Shown: piece after piece, positions 10,496 to 20,806 of the stretch
Layout: the number at the start of each line of letters is the position of its first letter
Numbering within the stretch: position 1 is the first letter of the stretch
Assembly: GCA_029215795.1 (NCBI GenBank)
Contig: JARDYH010000003.1
Location: 265,269,562 to 265,333,561, forward strand
Direction: 5' to 3'
From: Anniella stebbinsi
Lineage: Eukaryota > Chordata > Lepidosauria > Squamata > Anniellidae
Length of the DNA: 64,000 bases
Translations under genes and position numbers: made by a program
The notes under the pieces: model-generated
The model's database searches: none
What the model saw: only the letters and a program-made list of their open reading frames with translations
Told to the model about the DNA's origin: nothing

Positions 10496-10975
10496 TCATA
10501 AGAACATAAGACATGCCCTGCCGGATCAGACTGAGGGTCCATCTGGAGCAGCACTCTGTTCACACAATGGCCAACCAGCTGTCAGCCAGGGACCAACAAA
10601 GCGGGACACGGTGCAACAGCACCCTCCCACCCATGTTCCCCAGCAACTGGTGCACACAGGCTTACTGCCTCAGATACTGGAGGCAGCACATAACCATCAG
10701 CGCTAGGGAGCCATTGATGGCCTACTCCTCTAGGAATTTATCCAACCCCCTTTTAAAGCCATCTGAATTGGTGGCCAATGCCATCACTCCAAGTGGGGGT
10801 GAATTCCGTAATTTAACTATGCACTGTGTGAAGAAGTACTTCCTTTTATTTGTCCTGAATCTCCCACCAATCAGCTTCATGGAATGACCCCGGATTCTAG
10901 TAGTTTGAGAGGGGGAGAAAAATTGGTGGCCATCACCCCATCTTGCGGTAGTGACATTGTGTAACTCTGTGAATA
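10496..10975 (-). mobile_element. L3-like LINE 3' end, antisense
   Basis: It begins with the inverted tail TCATAAGAACATAAGA, continues through the inverted UTR (CACTCTGTTCACACAATGG, CCCCAGCAACTGGTGC) to coding remnants inverted at 10725-10900. An extra partial copy of the block CCATCACC...TTGCGGTAGTG follows at about 10926-10975, a small internal duplication. Plus-strand frames here are antisense shadows. Confidence 0.8.
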
Positions 10976-11097
10976 CCACCCAGAGCTCCTTGAAGGAAGG
11001 CTGAGGTATGAGTGTCACAAATTGCCCAAGGGATATGCTTGAAGGCTGGTATTCAAATGACAACTAAATAAATACAAGAATAAATAGCAGCTTGTTT

Positions 11098-11100
<3 letters not shown>

Positions 11101-11136
<36 letters not shown>
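11101..11136. repeat. (CT)n microsatellite
   Basis: About 17 CT units just after an AAATA-rich LINE-like tail (11060-11085). Confidence 0.95.
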
Positions 11137-11139
<3 letters not shown>

Positions 11140-11983
11140 GTATATGTTGGAAGATTATAATTTATTGTATTGAAATGAAAGAATCAGAGGCATTGGTCTA
11201 TCGGAGGAGGAGAGATGTTTGAAAGCATTTAGTACTTGATTCTCTAGTTCATGGCCATTGTGTTAAAGAACACTGGAATGTATGAGCCAGCCCTGTTATG
11301 TGGCTGCTAAGGAATCTAAAGCGATCTCAAGCTGCATTGAGAGAAGCATAGTTTCCTTGCTTCACCGCATGCGCAATTAGAAGTTTGTGTCAGGGAGAGG
11401 TTCTTGGCTTCACCTCTGCACCTATTTTTCCCCCTGGTTTGCCTCCACATTTTTTTTACCTCCATTCACAAGCACATCAAGGGTTCCATCACACATGGTC
11501 CCTTTCACGTGAGTTGTCACTTGTTTGCTCTTCCACTCCACTCCACTCCACCCCATCTCTTCTCCTTCCTCCTCCTGTTCATTGGTTGTGGTACTCTGAT
11601 GGGCATGGGCTCGTTCCCCCCTTGCTCTGGCTTTGTTGACTCGCAATCCGATTTAAGGTTTCACCTGGGCTCTGTTTCTGCGGACAATGAGGGGGGAGAT
11701 TGGAGCAGTAAAAAGTCCATTAAACCACTAAGCATAAGTCTGTACGATGACGTGCTGGAGGAGGAGAACCGACCAGCCCTCCTCTTTCGTCAGCAAGACT
11801 CCATTAGCACATGCCCCCTACAAAGGAAAAAGTGAGAGGAGGAAATAATCCAGACTTTCCCCGCATCAAAATAAAACCCAACAAGATGAGTGCAGGACAG
11901 GTACGGTATCATGTGAGCACCGTGCTGCAAAACTACATACCAGGCATGGCGAGTGTGCAATAAATTGCTGGTGTGGTGGAGCT
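11137..11983. other. Unassigned sequence
   Basis: A 143-codon frame (11404-11835) crosses a short CCACT-rich tandem patch near 11537-11553. No domain is recognised and it is not called as a gene. Confidence 0.3.
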
Positions 11984-12055
11984 CGTAGTGATGGCCCACC
12001 AATTTGGATGGCTTGAAAAGAGGGTTGGATAAATTCATGGAGGAGCAGGCTATAT
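11984..12055 (+). mobile_element. L3-like LINE fragment
   Basis: CACCAATTTGGATGGCTTG and GGTTGGATAAATTCATGGAG are the end of the L3-like ORF2. The fragment stops within the coding end. Confidence 0.7.
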
Positions 12056-13414
12056 TAAATGTCATGTACTAACATACATTATGTAAGTTGTTACTAAGTT
12101 CGTTATGGAATTATTTGTGTACTTTTTTTTCTGAATTACGGGCGGAAATTGAATCTGTGTGTGGATGGATGGCAGAATGAACGAGACTGCACAATCCCCG
12201 AAACACACTCAGGAAGGGTTTCACCAACTTAGGACATCCCCCGATGCCATGCACAAGTGAAAAAACAACAACCCATAGCTACTGAAATCCCCTCCTTTAT
12301 GCAACACTTAAACGTGCCCAAAGTCTGTCATCTTTCAGGTCTCATTTCTGAGCTGTGGCTCACTTGTCCTAAGAATAATTTTTGGTTTAAAATAGTGCTG
12401 TGCCAAAAATTTCAACCATTCCATTTTCAGCATTTCGTGGGGGATGGTGGGTGGGGTGGGAATCAATACGCAGGTGAAAGAGGCTGGGCAAGGTGAGCAT
12501 TTTGGAAGATGTTCACCTTGGGGAGGAAGACAGTGGTTCCACCTACTTTTTTAAAGTAGGTATTTGTTAAGGTGTCTTCTTTCTTTCTTTTTATTTTCAT
12601 TTTTCCATTTTCAGGAGCCCAGGAGTTCTTCCTGAGTGCTTATTGGGGAGGGTGAAGTCACATGGTCTCCAATAGGCATTCACTAAGAACTGCTGGGCTC
12701 CTCCAAATGTTGAGGGAAGGGGGTGGGGTTTTTTTGGGGGGGAACTACAAAATAGGAAGAAGTTCCCTCAGCAATCGGCCACACTTAAAATAGTGATGTG
12801 GAAACCCTGTCCCCCTCCCCAAAGAGAAAATCCTCTGAATTCCCCCTGCCCTCACTGCGAAAGAGGCAGGAAAAAAAAAAGCCTCTTTCGCAGGGAGAGA
12901 GAAAAATCCTGAAAATAGGGGGCAGGATTTGACCCTGCACTAGTTTAAAATGCCTCCTTGCCTTGCAATATGACACTGCCTTCCAATCAGTTTGCAATTA
13001 ACGTTTTGCTTCTAAAAGCCCAACGGTTTTATATTTTAAGGAAATATGGCTCCTCTGTGATCCTGTCACATTTGGCCTGGTGTCTGAACTGCCCCAGCAA
13101 CCAAATTAGGTCCTGTGACTTCTCTCTGAGAAGGAAGGAAGTAGAGCCCTGAATGATCGGATTACCTACAGAGCCGCAAGAGGGAGTACAAGTCCCCATT
13201 AGCGTTTCTCCACAATTGGGGTGCCAGATGGGCTGAAGGAGCTATGAAGAGCTGAGGACAAATATGTAACTTGGTACCTTTCCCAATGTTCCATCGTGTT
13301 TTTTTACCCACATTGCAATCCCCGCCTCCTCCCAGCCTTGGACTCCAGCCATGCAATTCATGCTCAGATGAACAACGGCCACTGGCAAAACCTGACCTCA
13401 GGAAGGGAGCTCTC
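12056..13414. other. Unassigned sequence with inverted repeats
   Basis: Imperfect inverted repeat 12611-12702 (GAGCCCAGGAGTTC against GAACTGCTGGGCTC) and a perfect 13-bp hairpin CTGCGAAAGAGGC / GCCTCTTTCGCAG (12855-12867 and 12881-12893, 13-nt loop with an A10 run). These suggest decayed MITEs without clear ends. No gene seen. Confidence 0.4.
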
Positions 13415-13518
13415 CAGTGGAGACTGGTGGCTCTGATGTCAATGGGGTGGTGAACCTGTTCCAGGAACTCGGAGCGGATTGACCACCCCACTGATATTAG
13501 AAGTAGTAGCCTCCACTC
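13415..13518. mobile_element. Short MITE, family of 2255-2462
   Basis: It begins CAGTGGAGACTGGTGGCTCT and ends with the inverse ACTGATATTAG...GCCTCCACTC. About 104 bp. The flanking 8-mers match poorly, so a target duplication is not supported. Confidence 0.6.
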
Positions 13519-13559
13519 TTGTTCTCAGGGGAGATTGCAAGGGCACTAACATGGAGGAA

Positions 13560-13682
13560 TGTCTCAGATAGCTTTCCCCAGTCTGGAGCCTTCAGCTGTT
13601 TTGGACTTCAGCTCCCATCAGCCCTAGCCAGCTGAACATCCCGGAGACAATAGTTTGGGGAAGGCTGTTCTTTTGGATGTCC
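13560..13682. repeat. Fragment of the palindromic dispersed repeat
   Basis: CCCCAGTCTGGAGCCTTCAG, GGACTTCAGCTCCCATCAGC and the inverse end TTTGGGGAAGGCTG, as at 2168-2520. Confidence 0.5.
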
Positions 13683-13684
13683 CG

Positions 13685-13920
13685 TTATCCAGGCTGACTC
13701 TTAACTCCCTGGAACTCCCTGCCAAGGGAGGCTAAGTTGGTTCCCTCTATGTTGTCCTTCGTCTGGGAGGCAAAGACATTTTTATTCAAGCAGACCTTTG
13801 GCAAGAAAGCTGATATGCTCAAGCAGTTTCTGTTAGGTTGGATGCTGTTTTCATGACTTTTTTGTTTTTGATTCTGTTTTTAATTGTATTTTTAATCTAT
13901 TTGTTTTTATTATTGCTTTA
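13685..13920 (+). mobile_element. L2-type LINE C-terminal end, left part (split by CR1)
   Basis: Translation gives FVWEAKTFLFKQTFGKKADM, resembling the extreme C-terminus of L2 ORF2, followed by a T-rich 3' UTR. It stops at the CR1 insertion (13921); a tail ending AAGGCGGAATATACATTAAA follows at 14699-14823. Confidence 0.55.
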
Positions 13921-14012
13921 TAGAATCATAGAATAGCAGAGTTGGAAGGGGCCTATAAGGCCATCGAGACCAACTCCCTCCTCAATGCAGGAATCCACCT
14001 TAAAGCATCCCT
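13921..14012 (-). mobile_element. CR1 3' end, antisense, left part (split by solo LTR)
   Basis: AGAATCATAGAATAGCAGAG then GGAAGGGGCCTATAAGG and CTCAATGCAGGAATCC is the inverted CR1 3' end. It breaks at GCATCCCT and resumes after the LTR. Confidence 0.85.
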
Positions 14013-14458
14013 TGTTGAGGGGGGAAGCAAAAGGGGCAAACGCTGCGAGCGTTTGTATTAGCAATAAGTCCAGTAACACTCCAGGAGCTGAAGAAATACT
14101 CACACTCCAAATCTTGTGTATAATACAGATTGTTTACTCGTGGTCCAATATATACAGCAGCACAACAGTTTCCATCGATATATGTACAGTCCTTCCTCAA
14201 ATCTCTCCATGTCCAAACATACCACGCCTGACACCCACAGTAGCCATTAAACTAAGTCTCACTTATATACATTCTATATCAGCCCATCCCAGATTAATCA
14301 TCTTATCATTTCTGGTACTTTGCAATAATCAGGTTGACCTTTCCAGTTCTGTACAGAAAAAACTCTTTCTCAACCTTATTGCCTTCAGCTGGCTGATATG
14401 TCCTTCAGGACTCTAAAACTTTCAACCAGTCCACTTAGTCTATGAATTTTCCTTAACA
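14013..14458 (-). mobile_element. Solo LTR of an endogenous retrovirus or other LTR element
   Basis: A 446-bp element bounded by TG...CA (TGTTGAGG at one end, CCTTAACA at the other) and flanked by a perfect 5-bp duplication TCCCT (14008-14012 and 14459-14463). A CR1 copy without the LTR reads straight through this site. The minus orientation is inferred from a TATA-like TATATAAGTGAG upstream of the conserved CAATCTGTATTATACACA. A second, longer copy is at 45158-45612. No internal viral genes are present. Confidence 0.75.
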
Positions 14459-14463
14459 TCCCT

Positions 14464-14698
14464 GACAGATGGTTGTCCAGCTGCCTCTTGAATGCCTCTA
14501 ATGTGAGAGAGCCCAACACCTCCCTAGGTCATTGGTTCCATTGTCGTATTGCTGTAACAGTCAGGAAGTTTTTCCTGATGTCCAGCTGGAATCTGGCTTC
14601 CTGTAACTTGAGCGCATTATTCCGTGTCCTGCACTCTGGGGATGATCGAGAAGAGATCCTGGCCCTCCTCTGTGTGACAACCTTTCAAGTACTTGAAG
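14464..14698 (-). mobile_element. CR1 LINE, antisense, right part
   Basis: GACAGATGGTTGTCCAGCTG then CTTCCTGTAACTTGAGC and GAGATCCTGGCCCTCCTCTG is inverted CR1 ORF2 C-terminal coding sequence, running to CAAGTACTTGAAG. It continues 13921-14012 across the LTR. Confidence 0.85.
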
Positions 14699-14823
14699 TT
14701 TTAAAGAAGTTTTATCTCAATCTTGGTTGTGCTATTGTTAACTGCATTGAGTGTCCTCCCCCTTTTTTTCTTTTCTTTTTTGGGTGCCAAGGCGGAATAT
14801 ACATTAAATAAATAAATATATAT
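14699..14823 (+). mobile_element. L2-type LINE tail, right part
   Basis: GGGTGCCAAGGCGGAATATA and AAATAAATAAATATATATA are an L2-type 3' terminus, plausibly the continuation of 13685-13920. Confidence 0.5.
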
Positions 14824-16052
14824 ATACTCATCTTCTCAGTGAGCTGTCTGTGGCCCTACTCTCCCACTTTGACTCATGCAGAGCTTCACCGAAATTTCCT
14901 GTGGGCCCGAACATCAGAAGGGGACAGTCCAATCCCTCTTCCATCCTCCTCACAAATGAGTCCCCACAGCCGGTGAAGGCTGCTGGCTCCAGTTTTGATG
15001 GGGCTGTGATTCCATTCTGGATTTCAATCAGAACCAGCCAGAAGTCTAAAGGTGCTATTCAAGGTGCTGAATCAATTTTGGGTTAAGATTCAACTCCTTG
15101 GATAGCTCCTTCAGAGGTGGGCAGCGCATGGGGGTGGAGAAAGGGGACTCCATGTATGTTCAGCAGTGGTGTGGTAAATGTTTGATGTGCAGGCTCTCCA
15201 CATTACAGTCCCCAAAGCCACACCCCCAAGGCGAGTAAAAAAATCCAGGTAGATGCATTGATCTGTATATAAACAAAATCAGTTTTCATTTCCACCAGGA
15301 TCAGGTCTTTTGTAAAATGAATGGGTTTTAATGGCCCATTCAAGATCAAGCCACCCCAAAGCATCCCTACACTACAATAGGGAACGATGTACTAGAAAAA
15401 TTCATCCCCACCCTCAGCTACTGTAAAGATCACAGCTAATCCCAGAAGTAGCAGGGGCACCTAAGGGGGGTGGCAGATGATATCTCTGTCCCTGCTAACA
15501 AAAAAGTGTCAGGGCTGCATCCCATTGAGCCCTAGATCCACTACACAAGTGACGCTCAGTAACGTGTGTTCCTCATTCCTTAACACTGAATGATGAAAGT
15601 GAAATTGTGTACGTTTTACGCATGGATGGCTACGCACGTGCGTGTCACACAGAGGCAATGGCTGTGGTCCTTGTTTAATTTTTGTTGGATAACCATTGAA
15701 GTACGGAATACCAACAAATACCTGTTTATTGCTCCAGCTCATGTATTGTAAATACATAGGCCTTGATTAAATCATTTTAATTAACCACAGCCAGGTTTTT
15801 ATTTCAGTGTGATGCCTTCACATTGTTTGCATAGGTACGGTGACATTCAGGTTGCCTGATAAGTGGTAAATAAAACTGTAGGTCAAACTATACTTGTATG
15901 TCTTTCCAACTATTATCACTTCAGCTTTTGAATAACATTTATTCTGTAATTAATGGTTGTCAGCCTGTAATTTTCCTCTCCCCCAGTCATGACTTGAACG
16001 CTTCACATTTTTCATTAATTTTCACAGTGTTTACAACGTATACATGTAGTTA

Positions 16053-16054
<2 letters not shown>
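14824..16054. other. Unassigned sequence with one MITE fragment
   Basis: 14968-15115 resembles one end of the 2255-2462 MITE family (GGTGAAGGCTGCTGGCTCC; TTGGATAGCTCCTTCAGAGG). The rest has no recognisable gene or repeat. Confidence 0.35.

Positions 16055-16108
<54 letters not shown>
16055..16108. repeat. (GT)n(AT)n compound microsatellite
   Basis: About 16 GT units followed by 11 AT units. Confidence 0.95.
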
Positions 16109-16397
16109 GAAAACACAATTTGTAGTTTGTTTGTTCAGTATGCCCTTCCTAACTGACGATGAAGGAAAGCGAGGAGTCAGAGGTTACTTTTGATGATATC
16201 TCAGATTAGAACTCATTCTCCATTTTTTCCTCTTTAGACATTGCTTTCTTTTCTTGTTAAGAGAATGAGCTGCAAGCTGGAAGTTCCCGCATTTTGAATT
16301 CTAGGTCCTATATTAACTTATTTGGTATGCTTTGGCAGGCTGTATTAGTCAGCTTCAGCCCTACTCACCCTTGTTTGCAATAATTGGATAATATTAG

Positions 16398-16527
16398 AAT
16401 CCTAAAATCATAGAGTTGGAAGGATTCCTTGGAAGTCATCTGGTCCAACCCTGGCTGAGTGCCTCCAGTGAAGGAGAGCTCACGATCTACTTGTCAAGTC
16501 TCAAGCCGTCCCAGTGTGTTTGTAGTC
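16398..16527 (-). mobile_element. CR1 3' end, antisense
   Basis: ATCATAGAGTTGGAAGGATT, CATCTGGTCCAACCCTGGC and CCTCCAGTGAAGGAGAGCTC are the inverted CR1 terminus. The CR1 then breaks off and a further inverted CR1 segment appears at 17304-17435. Confidence 0.7.
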
Positions 16528-16530
16528 AAA

Positions 16531-17171
16531 TCAATCAGTGGGCTTGATGAGCTTTGGCAACCCTTCAGTCACATCTCTAATCTGTGCTCCAGGGAGACAG
16601 CACACCTGGCGAGTCCATGGGTCTTCACGACATACTTGGGTTTCAATCCCACGCAGCAGGGAGTCTCCCACAACGACTACTCTTCTCTTCTTCTTGGTTG
16701 ACTGACCTTCTGCCTCTTGCTCACTGTTGCACAGGGTCTCCTGTACTTCTTCCTCTGCAGGCTGTCCTCCAGTCTCATCCTCCAGTAGCTGAAAGTGGTT
16801 GCATAACTGTAATGGTTCCACTGGTGTCTTCTAGTTCTTCTGCTTCTAACTGTCACCCTCTTCCAAGAAGTTCCCTCTTCGTTGGCTTTTCTCATCTCAA
16901 CATTTTCCACTTCTTCTTTGGCTTGCTGTTGCTCTTCAATCTCTTGTGTTTCTTGTTGCTGTTGCAGTTCCACCGTTCTGTCTAAGAACTCTTTGACTTC
17001 TCTTATTCCTTGGAGGGTGGACACTCGCCGCCCAACTACTCTCTCTTTTTTTTCCAGTAGTGCAACCAGCTTGCACTTGTTGCAGGTGTATGCCATGTTG
17101 ATCCCAGGCAGGAGCACAAACATTGCACATACTTTGCAGGTCACCACCACTGGAGACTCCTTTCTGTTCAT
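16531..17171 (-). pseudogene. LINE ORF1 remnant (zinc-finger plus esterase-like start)
   Basis: Two overlapping minus-strand frames. The N-terminal one (17171-16677) has a CxxC / CNKC zinc-finger-like pattern, then a glutamine-rich coiled coil around residues 55-100. The next (16821-16531) has KKKRRVVVVGDSLLRGIE, then VCCLPGAQIRDVTEGLPKL, the start of the GDSL esterase-like domain known from CR1-group ORF1 proteins. It stops at KPTD, so most of the esterase domain is lost, and a frameshift lies near 16750. ORF1 proteins of this type are thought to bind nucleic acid during retrotransposition. Inactive here. Confidence 0.65.
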
Positions 17172-17211
17172 TATATACTATAGAGGAAGAAAAGAAAAAG
17201 AGTAGCTTCAT

Positions 17212-17303
17212 TAGCTTTTGTGCACAGTTAGGGAGTATAGAATTCCTCAGGAGTATGTGGAGTGGTATATAAATATTGTAAATAAAATAAATAAATAAAT
17301 AAA
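17212..17303 (+). mobile_element. L2-type LINE 3' terminus with (AAAT)n tail
   Basis: GAGTGGTATATAAATATTGT then AAATAAAATAAATAAATA matches the 3' end of the copy at 26590-27125. It lies directly beside the ORF1 remnant but in the opposite orientation. Confidence 0.65.
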
Positions 17304-17435
17304 AGTGCTCTCATATTCCCATTCAGTCTTCTCTTCTCAAGACTAAACATGCCCACTTCCTTCTAACTTTCCCTGTCAGGCTTAGTTTCTAGTCCCCACA
17401 TCATCTTTATTTCTCCAATTCACAGTCCCCATTCT
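17304..17435 (-). mobile_element. CR1 ORF2 fragment, antisense
   Basis: AGTGCTCTCATATTCCC, TCTTCTCTTCTCAAGAC and TAAACATGCCCACTTCC are inverted CR1 ORF2 sequence, the upstream continuation expected for 16398-16527. Confidence 0.65.
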
Positions 17436-17744
17436 CTGATGTCAAAAGCGGTGGGGGCATTACAGGTATTTCTAGGATTCAGGGCACTTTTTGAGGTGCA
17501 TGAAACTCACCAGAGCTCCTCCCAGCTGCTTTTGGATGCTGGCCACCATTTTGGTTTCTTCAGAATGCCCCAGAACAATACTGCTTAATCCAGTTGAAAC
17601 TGTCATTCTCTCCCTGCCCCCTGCTGCCCCAAATGCCCCTTAGAACAACCCTACATCATGTTGTTCCAGAGCATTCTGGGAAAACATTAATAGTGACCAT
17701 CATCAGGCAGAAGCTGAGAGAAGTCTTGGGGAATTCCATACACC
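17436..17744. other. Unassigned sequence
   Basis: No gene or repeat boundary recognised. Confidence 0.3.
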
Positions 17745-18310
17745 CGATGACGATACGATACAAAAACCTATGATAATCATCGGAGATGATAATTTTCGGG
17801 CGATTTTATTGTTTTATCAGACTGCCATATAAATATACCTATAACTTCTGTATTTTAAAAGTTAGAGGCTTGAAACTTAGTATGTGTATGAAATTTGAGA
17901 TCAAACCCTCCAACCTTCGATTTTATATGAATTTGTTAAAGATCGTTTCCATTCTGACAGGTCTGAATGAACGCACGTGGTGAGCTGTCATTCTGACCTG
18001 TCAGAACTGAAACGATCTTTAATAAATTCATATAAAATCGAGGGTTGGAGGGATCGATTTCAAATTTTATACACATACTTAGGCATACCTCATAAGCACT
18101 GTGACCGGGTTTCAAGCCTCTAACTATTAAAATACAGAAGTTATAGGTATTTTTTTCTTTAAAAATAGGGCTGCAAAAATATCATTTTTTCACGATAATT
18201 ATCGTGAAGACGATACGGTTCTCCTACGATATGAATGAAGACGATATTTTTTTTTTATCCAAAATGACGATAATGATAAACGACGATATTTTTTGGCGTG
18301 CACACCCCTA
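17745..18310. mobile_element. Palindromic hAT-like element related to the giant foldback
   Basis: The right terminus GGCGTGCACACCCCTA matches the ends of the 49924-52904 element. Inverted arms meet near 17979 (GATCGTTTCC...GACAGGTC against GACCTGTCAG...GAAACGATC). Each arm carries the phrase CCTATAACTT...AAAAGTTAGA, the same phrase that begins the tandem units of the giant element. The outer part is rich in ACGATA and ATCGT. The left terminus is degraded and no target duplication is found. Confidence 0.65.
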
Positions 18311-19659
18311 CCAGAAACAGGCATGGAACAGCATTGCATGGCTCCATGCCCAGCAGGGTGATGGGGGGAGCAAGTCCGCCATCCCCAGGATGGTGGGGGG
18401 GAGGGATGCCCCCCAATTTTGGCTGGGATTTCCTACGCTCTTACCTTTTCTGATGGAGTGCAATTGCACTCTCCAGATCCTTCCTCCGGGGAAGTTGCAC
18501 TGCCTATGTGGATTTGGAATGACAATCCCGGTAGCAGGTACATCCGGATCACCCCCTCCATCCCTCTACACCTGTAGGTGTAGAAAGACCCAAATAGTGA
18601 TGTGTAGCTTGGCCCCAAGGAACTTAGGGGTTGGATGTACTGTAGCCTGAATATTTGAATGTCAGTTCCTCCACCCCAGCCAGGTATAAATCTCGTAAAA
18701 ATGACTGGGATTTGTAAGACATATGTCCAAAGTTTACTGGCGAGAGAAAACAAATGCTGGTTTTATGAACGCTCTTTCATGAATGAAAAGGTGGCTGCTA
18801 CCTGATTGTAAATTGATTAGCATCGGAGGTATAACCTCATGCTTCTTTGTTCACTAATAAGCTAAACAAATTAAATTAAGTGGGGTTGTCCCTTTCCCAT
18901 TCATGACAAGGAAAACCCTGGGAGGTTCAAGGAAGTGTATTTCTCATGTGAGCATGTTGGAACGACAGTGAGGAATGATATTGTATACAACAGTCAGACA
19001 GACAAATTTGTGCTGATGGTATTTTATTTTTATTTTTTAGAAGGGGGGGGGGAGAAATAAATAAAAGACAGAGCCTGGCCTGGAGACTAGAGTAAATCAC
19101 AAAAGTGATCTCAAGTGAACAGAGATAGATTTCTGGAATACGGTGTGCAATGAAACCACTGACCTCTCTTACGAGGGTTCATGTCTTCCTCTACAGAAAC
19201 AGATGGGTAATAGCATAATGCCGAAATCATGCGCTACATAATATGGACCCCGTGACTGCAGACCTGATTGCTTGCCATATGGTAACTGAAGGGTTGAAAA
19301 AGAAAATGGGATGATATGCAAACCTTTTAAAAAAGCAACATTTTTTATGGAACGGCCATTACATTAAAACCCCAAACTCGGCAAACGGGAGAGAAAAGGA
19401 ACCGCAATGAATAATGATGAAATAACAAAGCAATAAAGGAGGGTGGGGGGAGAGGGAGAAGGTGCTGAACCGTACGGATTTCCCCCCTCTCATTGTTTTC
19501 AATATGCAAAATAAGACTGTCCTGGAAGTTGCCGGAAGGTTTGCTTTGTTTTGTCATTCTCTGCAACGTGTGATGAGTGTTTGGGCTGGACAGAATGAAT
19601 AAATAAAAATAGGACTGGTCATCTCTGTTTGGCCCACCCATCAGAAACAAATATCCTTC
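18311..19659. promoter_or_regulatory. Mostly repeat-free block, weak candidate regulatory DNA
   Basis: No gene is visible. The part 18780-19320 is AT-rich with CTAATAAGCTAAACAAATTA and TTGATTAGCATCGG type motifs and lacks repeats apart from a G-run near 19045. Regulatory function is a guess from composition only. Confidence 0.2.
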
Positions 19660-19973
19660 TAGGGTGAGCATGCGGAAAGGAGGACACGGCTCCTGTATCT
19701 TTAAAAGTTGCGTAGAGAAGGGAATTTCAGCAGGTGTCATTGTTATGCATGCGGTGAAATTCCCTCTTCATCACAATAGTTAAAGCTGCAGGAGCCCTGT
19801 CCTCTTTTGTATCTGCTCACTCTAGCTAAAGAGGGCAGGGCTTTAACTGTTGGGATGAAGAAGGAATTTCACCAGGTGCTGTGTGCATACAAATGACACC
19901 TGCTAAAAGTCCCTTTTCTACACAATTGTTAAAGATACAGAAGCTCTGCCCTCCTTTTCATATGGTCACCGTA
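19660..19973. mobile_element. Palindromic hAT-like MITE (type a ends)
   Basis: TAGGGTGAGCATGCGGAAAG at the left and CTTTTCATATGGTCACCGTA at the right. Internally it has the family's mirrored blocks GGGAATTTCAGCAGGTGTCA and TTCACCAGGTGCTGTGTGC. An older copy, no matching flanking duplication. Confidence 0.75.
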
Positions 19974-19989
19974 CTGCTGGGTTTATTTT

Positions 19990-20130
19990 GATTTTACATG
20001 GTATTTTCAAACTTTTAAAGCTTTATATTATATTTTTATTTGTTATTTTTATGGTTTTCATTGCAAACTGTCCTCCGCTATTGGGCAATATAATAAATAA
20101 ATAAATAAACAAACAAACAAATAAATAATC
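19990..20130 (+). mobile_element. LINE-type 3' tail with (AAAT/AAAC)n
   Basis: CCGCTATTGGGCAATATAAT then AAATAAATAAATAAACAAAC, typical of an L2/SINE tail. The body is unrecognisable. Confidence 0.5.
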
Positions 20131-20439
20131 ATATCTGGTTCCACCATGAATGTCTACACTTCCTGCCATGTGATATTGCAATCTGTTGAACAGTGTGTGC
20201 AACTTGCTGTGTGCTCTATTTATGTTATCTATCCTTGATTGGTTTTCGACATTCATCTGCATATTTTTATTTTTTTTAAAAAACTTTCAAGATGCGTATT
20301 TGAATAGGTATTTTAATAACTCACAAACCACTGTAGGTTTTGCCACTGATCTCACAGGTTTTGTTAGGAAAGTTTTTAAGATATGTTCCTGGTGTCCCCC
20401 TCCTGCTTCACTCCTGCCTCCCTACAAGTATTGCAGCAT

Positions 20440-20806
20440 GGCTGTGGTTCGGAAGCTGCAACTTGTGCAAAATGCAGCAGCCAGATTGATAACCGGAACC
20501 AGTAGGTTCGAGCATATAAGACCTACTCTGGCCCGCTTGCATTGGCTGCCTGTATGTTTCCGAGCCCGATAAACCTATAAAGCCTTACACGGCTTGGGAC
20601 CACAATACCTGAAGGAACGCCTTTCCCGACATGAAGCTACCCGAACACTACGTTCACCATCGAAGGCCCTACTCCGAGGGAAGCTCGGAGGTCGGCAACA
20701 AGAGAGAGGGCCTTCTCTGTGGTGGTCCCCCAATTCTGGAACGATCTCCCTGACGAGGCCTGCCTGGCACCAACGTTGTTATCACTGACACTTGGCCAAG
20801 AGATCT
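20440..20806 (+). mobile_element. L2-type LINE ORF2 C-terminus (second subfamily)
   Basis: Translation gives RKLQLVQNAAARLITGTSR then HIRPTLARLHWLPVCFRAR, the L2 reverse-transcriptase C-terminal signature. Relative to the sister copy at 31200-32030 it lacks about 15 bases after CGAGCCCGAT and so is frameshifted. It is cut short by an inverted L1 end. Confidence 0.8.

Noticed and set aside
10443..10887. Two plus-strand frames of 87 and 124 codons
   Set aside because: Antisense to an L3-like LINE end.
11404..11835. 143-codon frame as a gene
   Set aside because: Low-complexity CCACT repeats and no recognisable domain; no splice or conservation support.
16584..17205. Plus-strand frames of 133 and 107 codons rich in Ser/Leu/Cys
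   Set aside because: Antisense shadows of the LINE ORF1 remnant on the minus strand.
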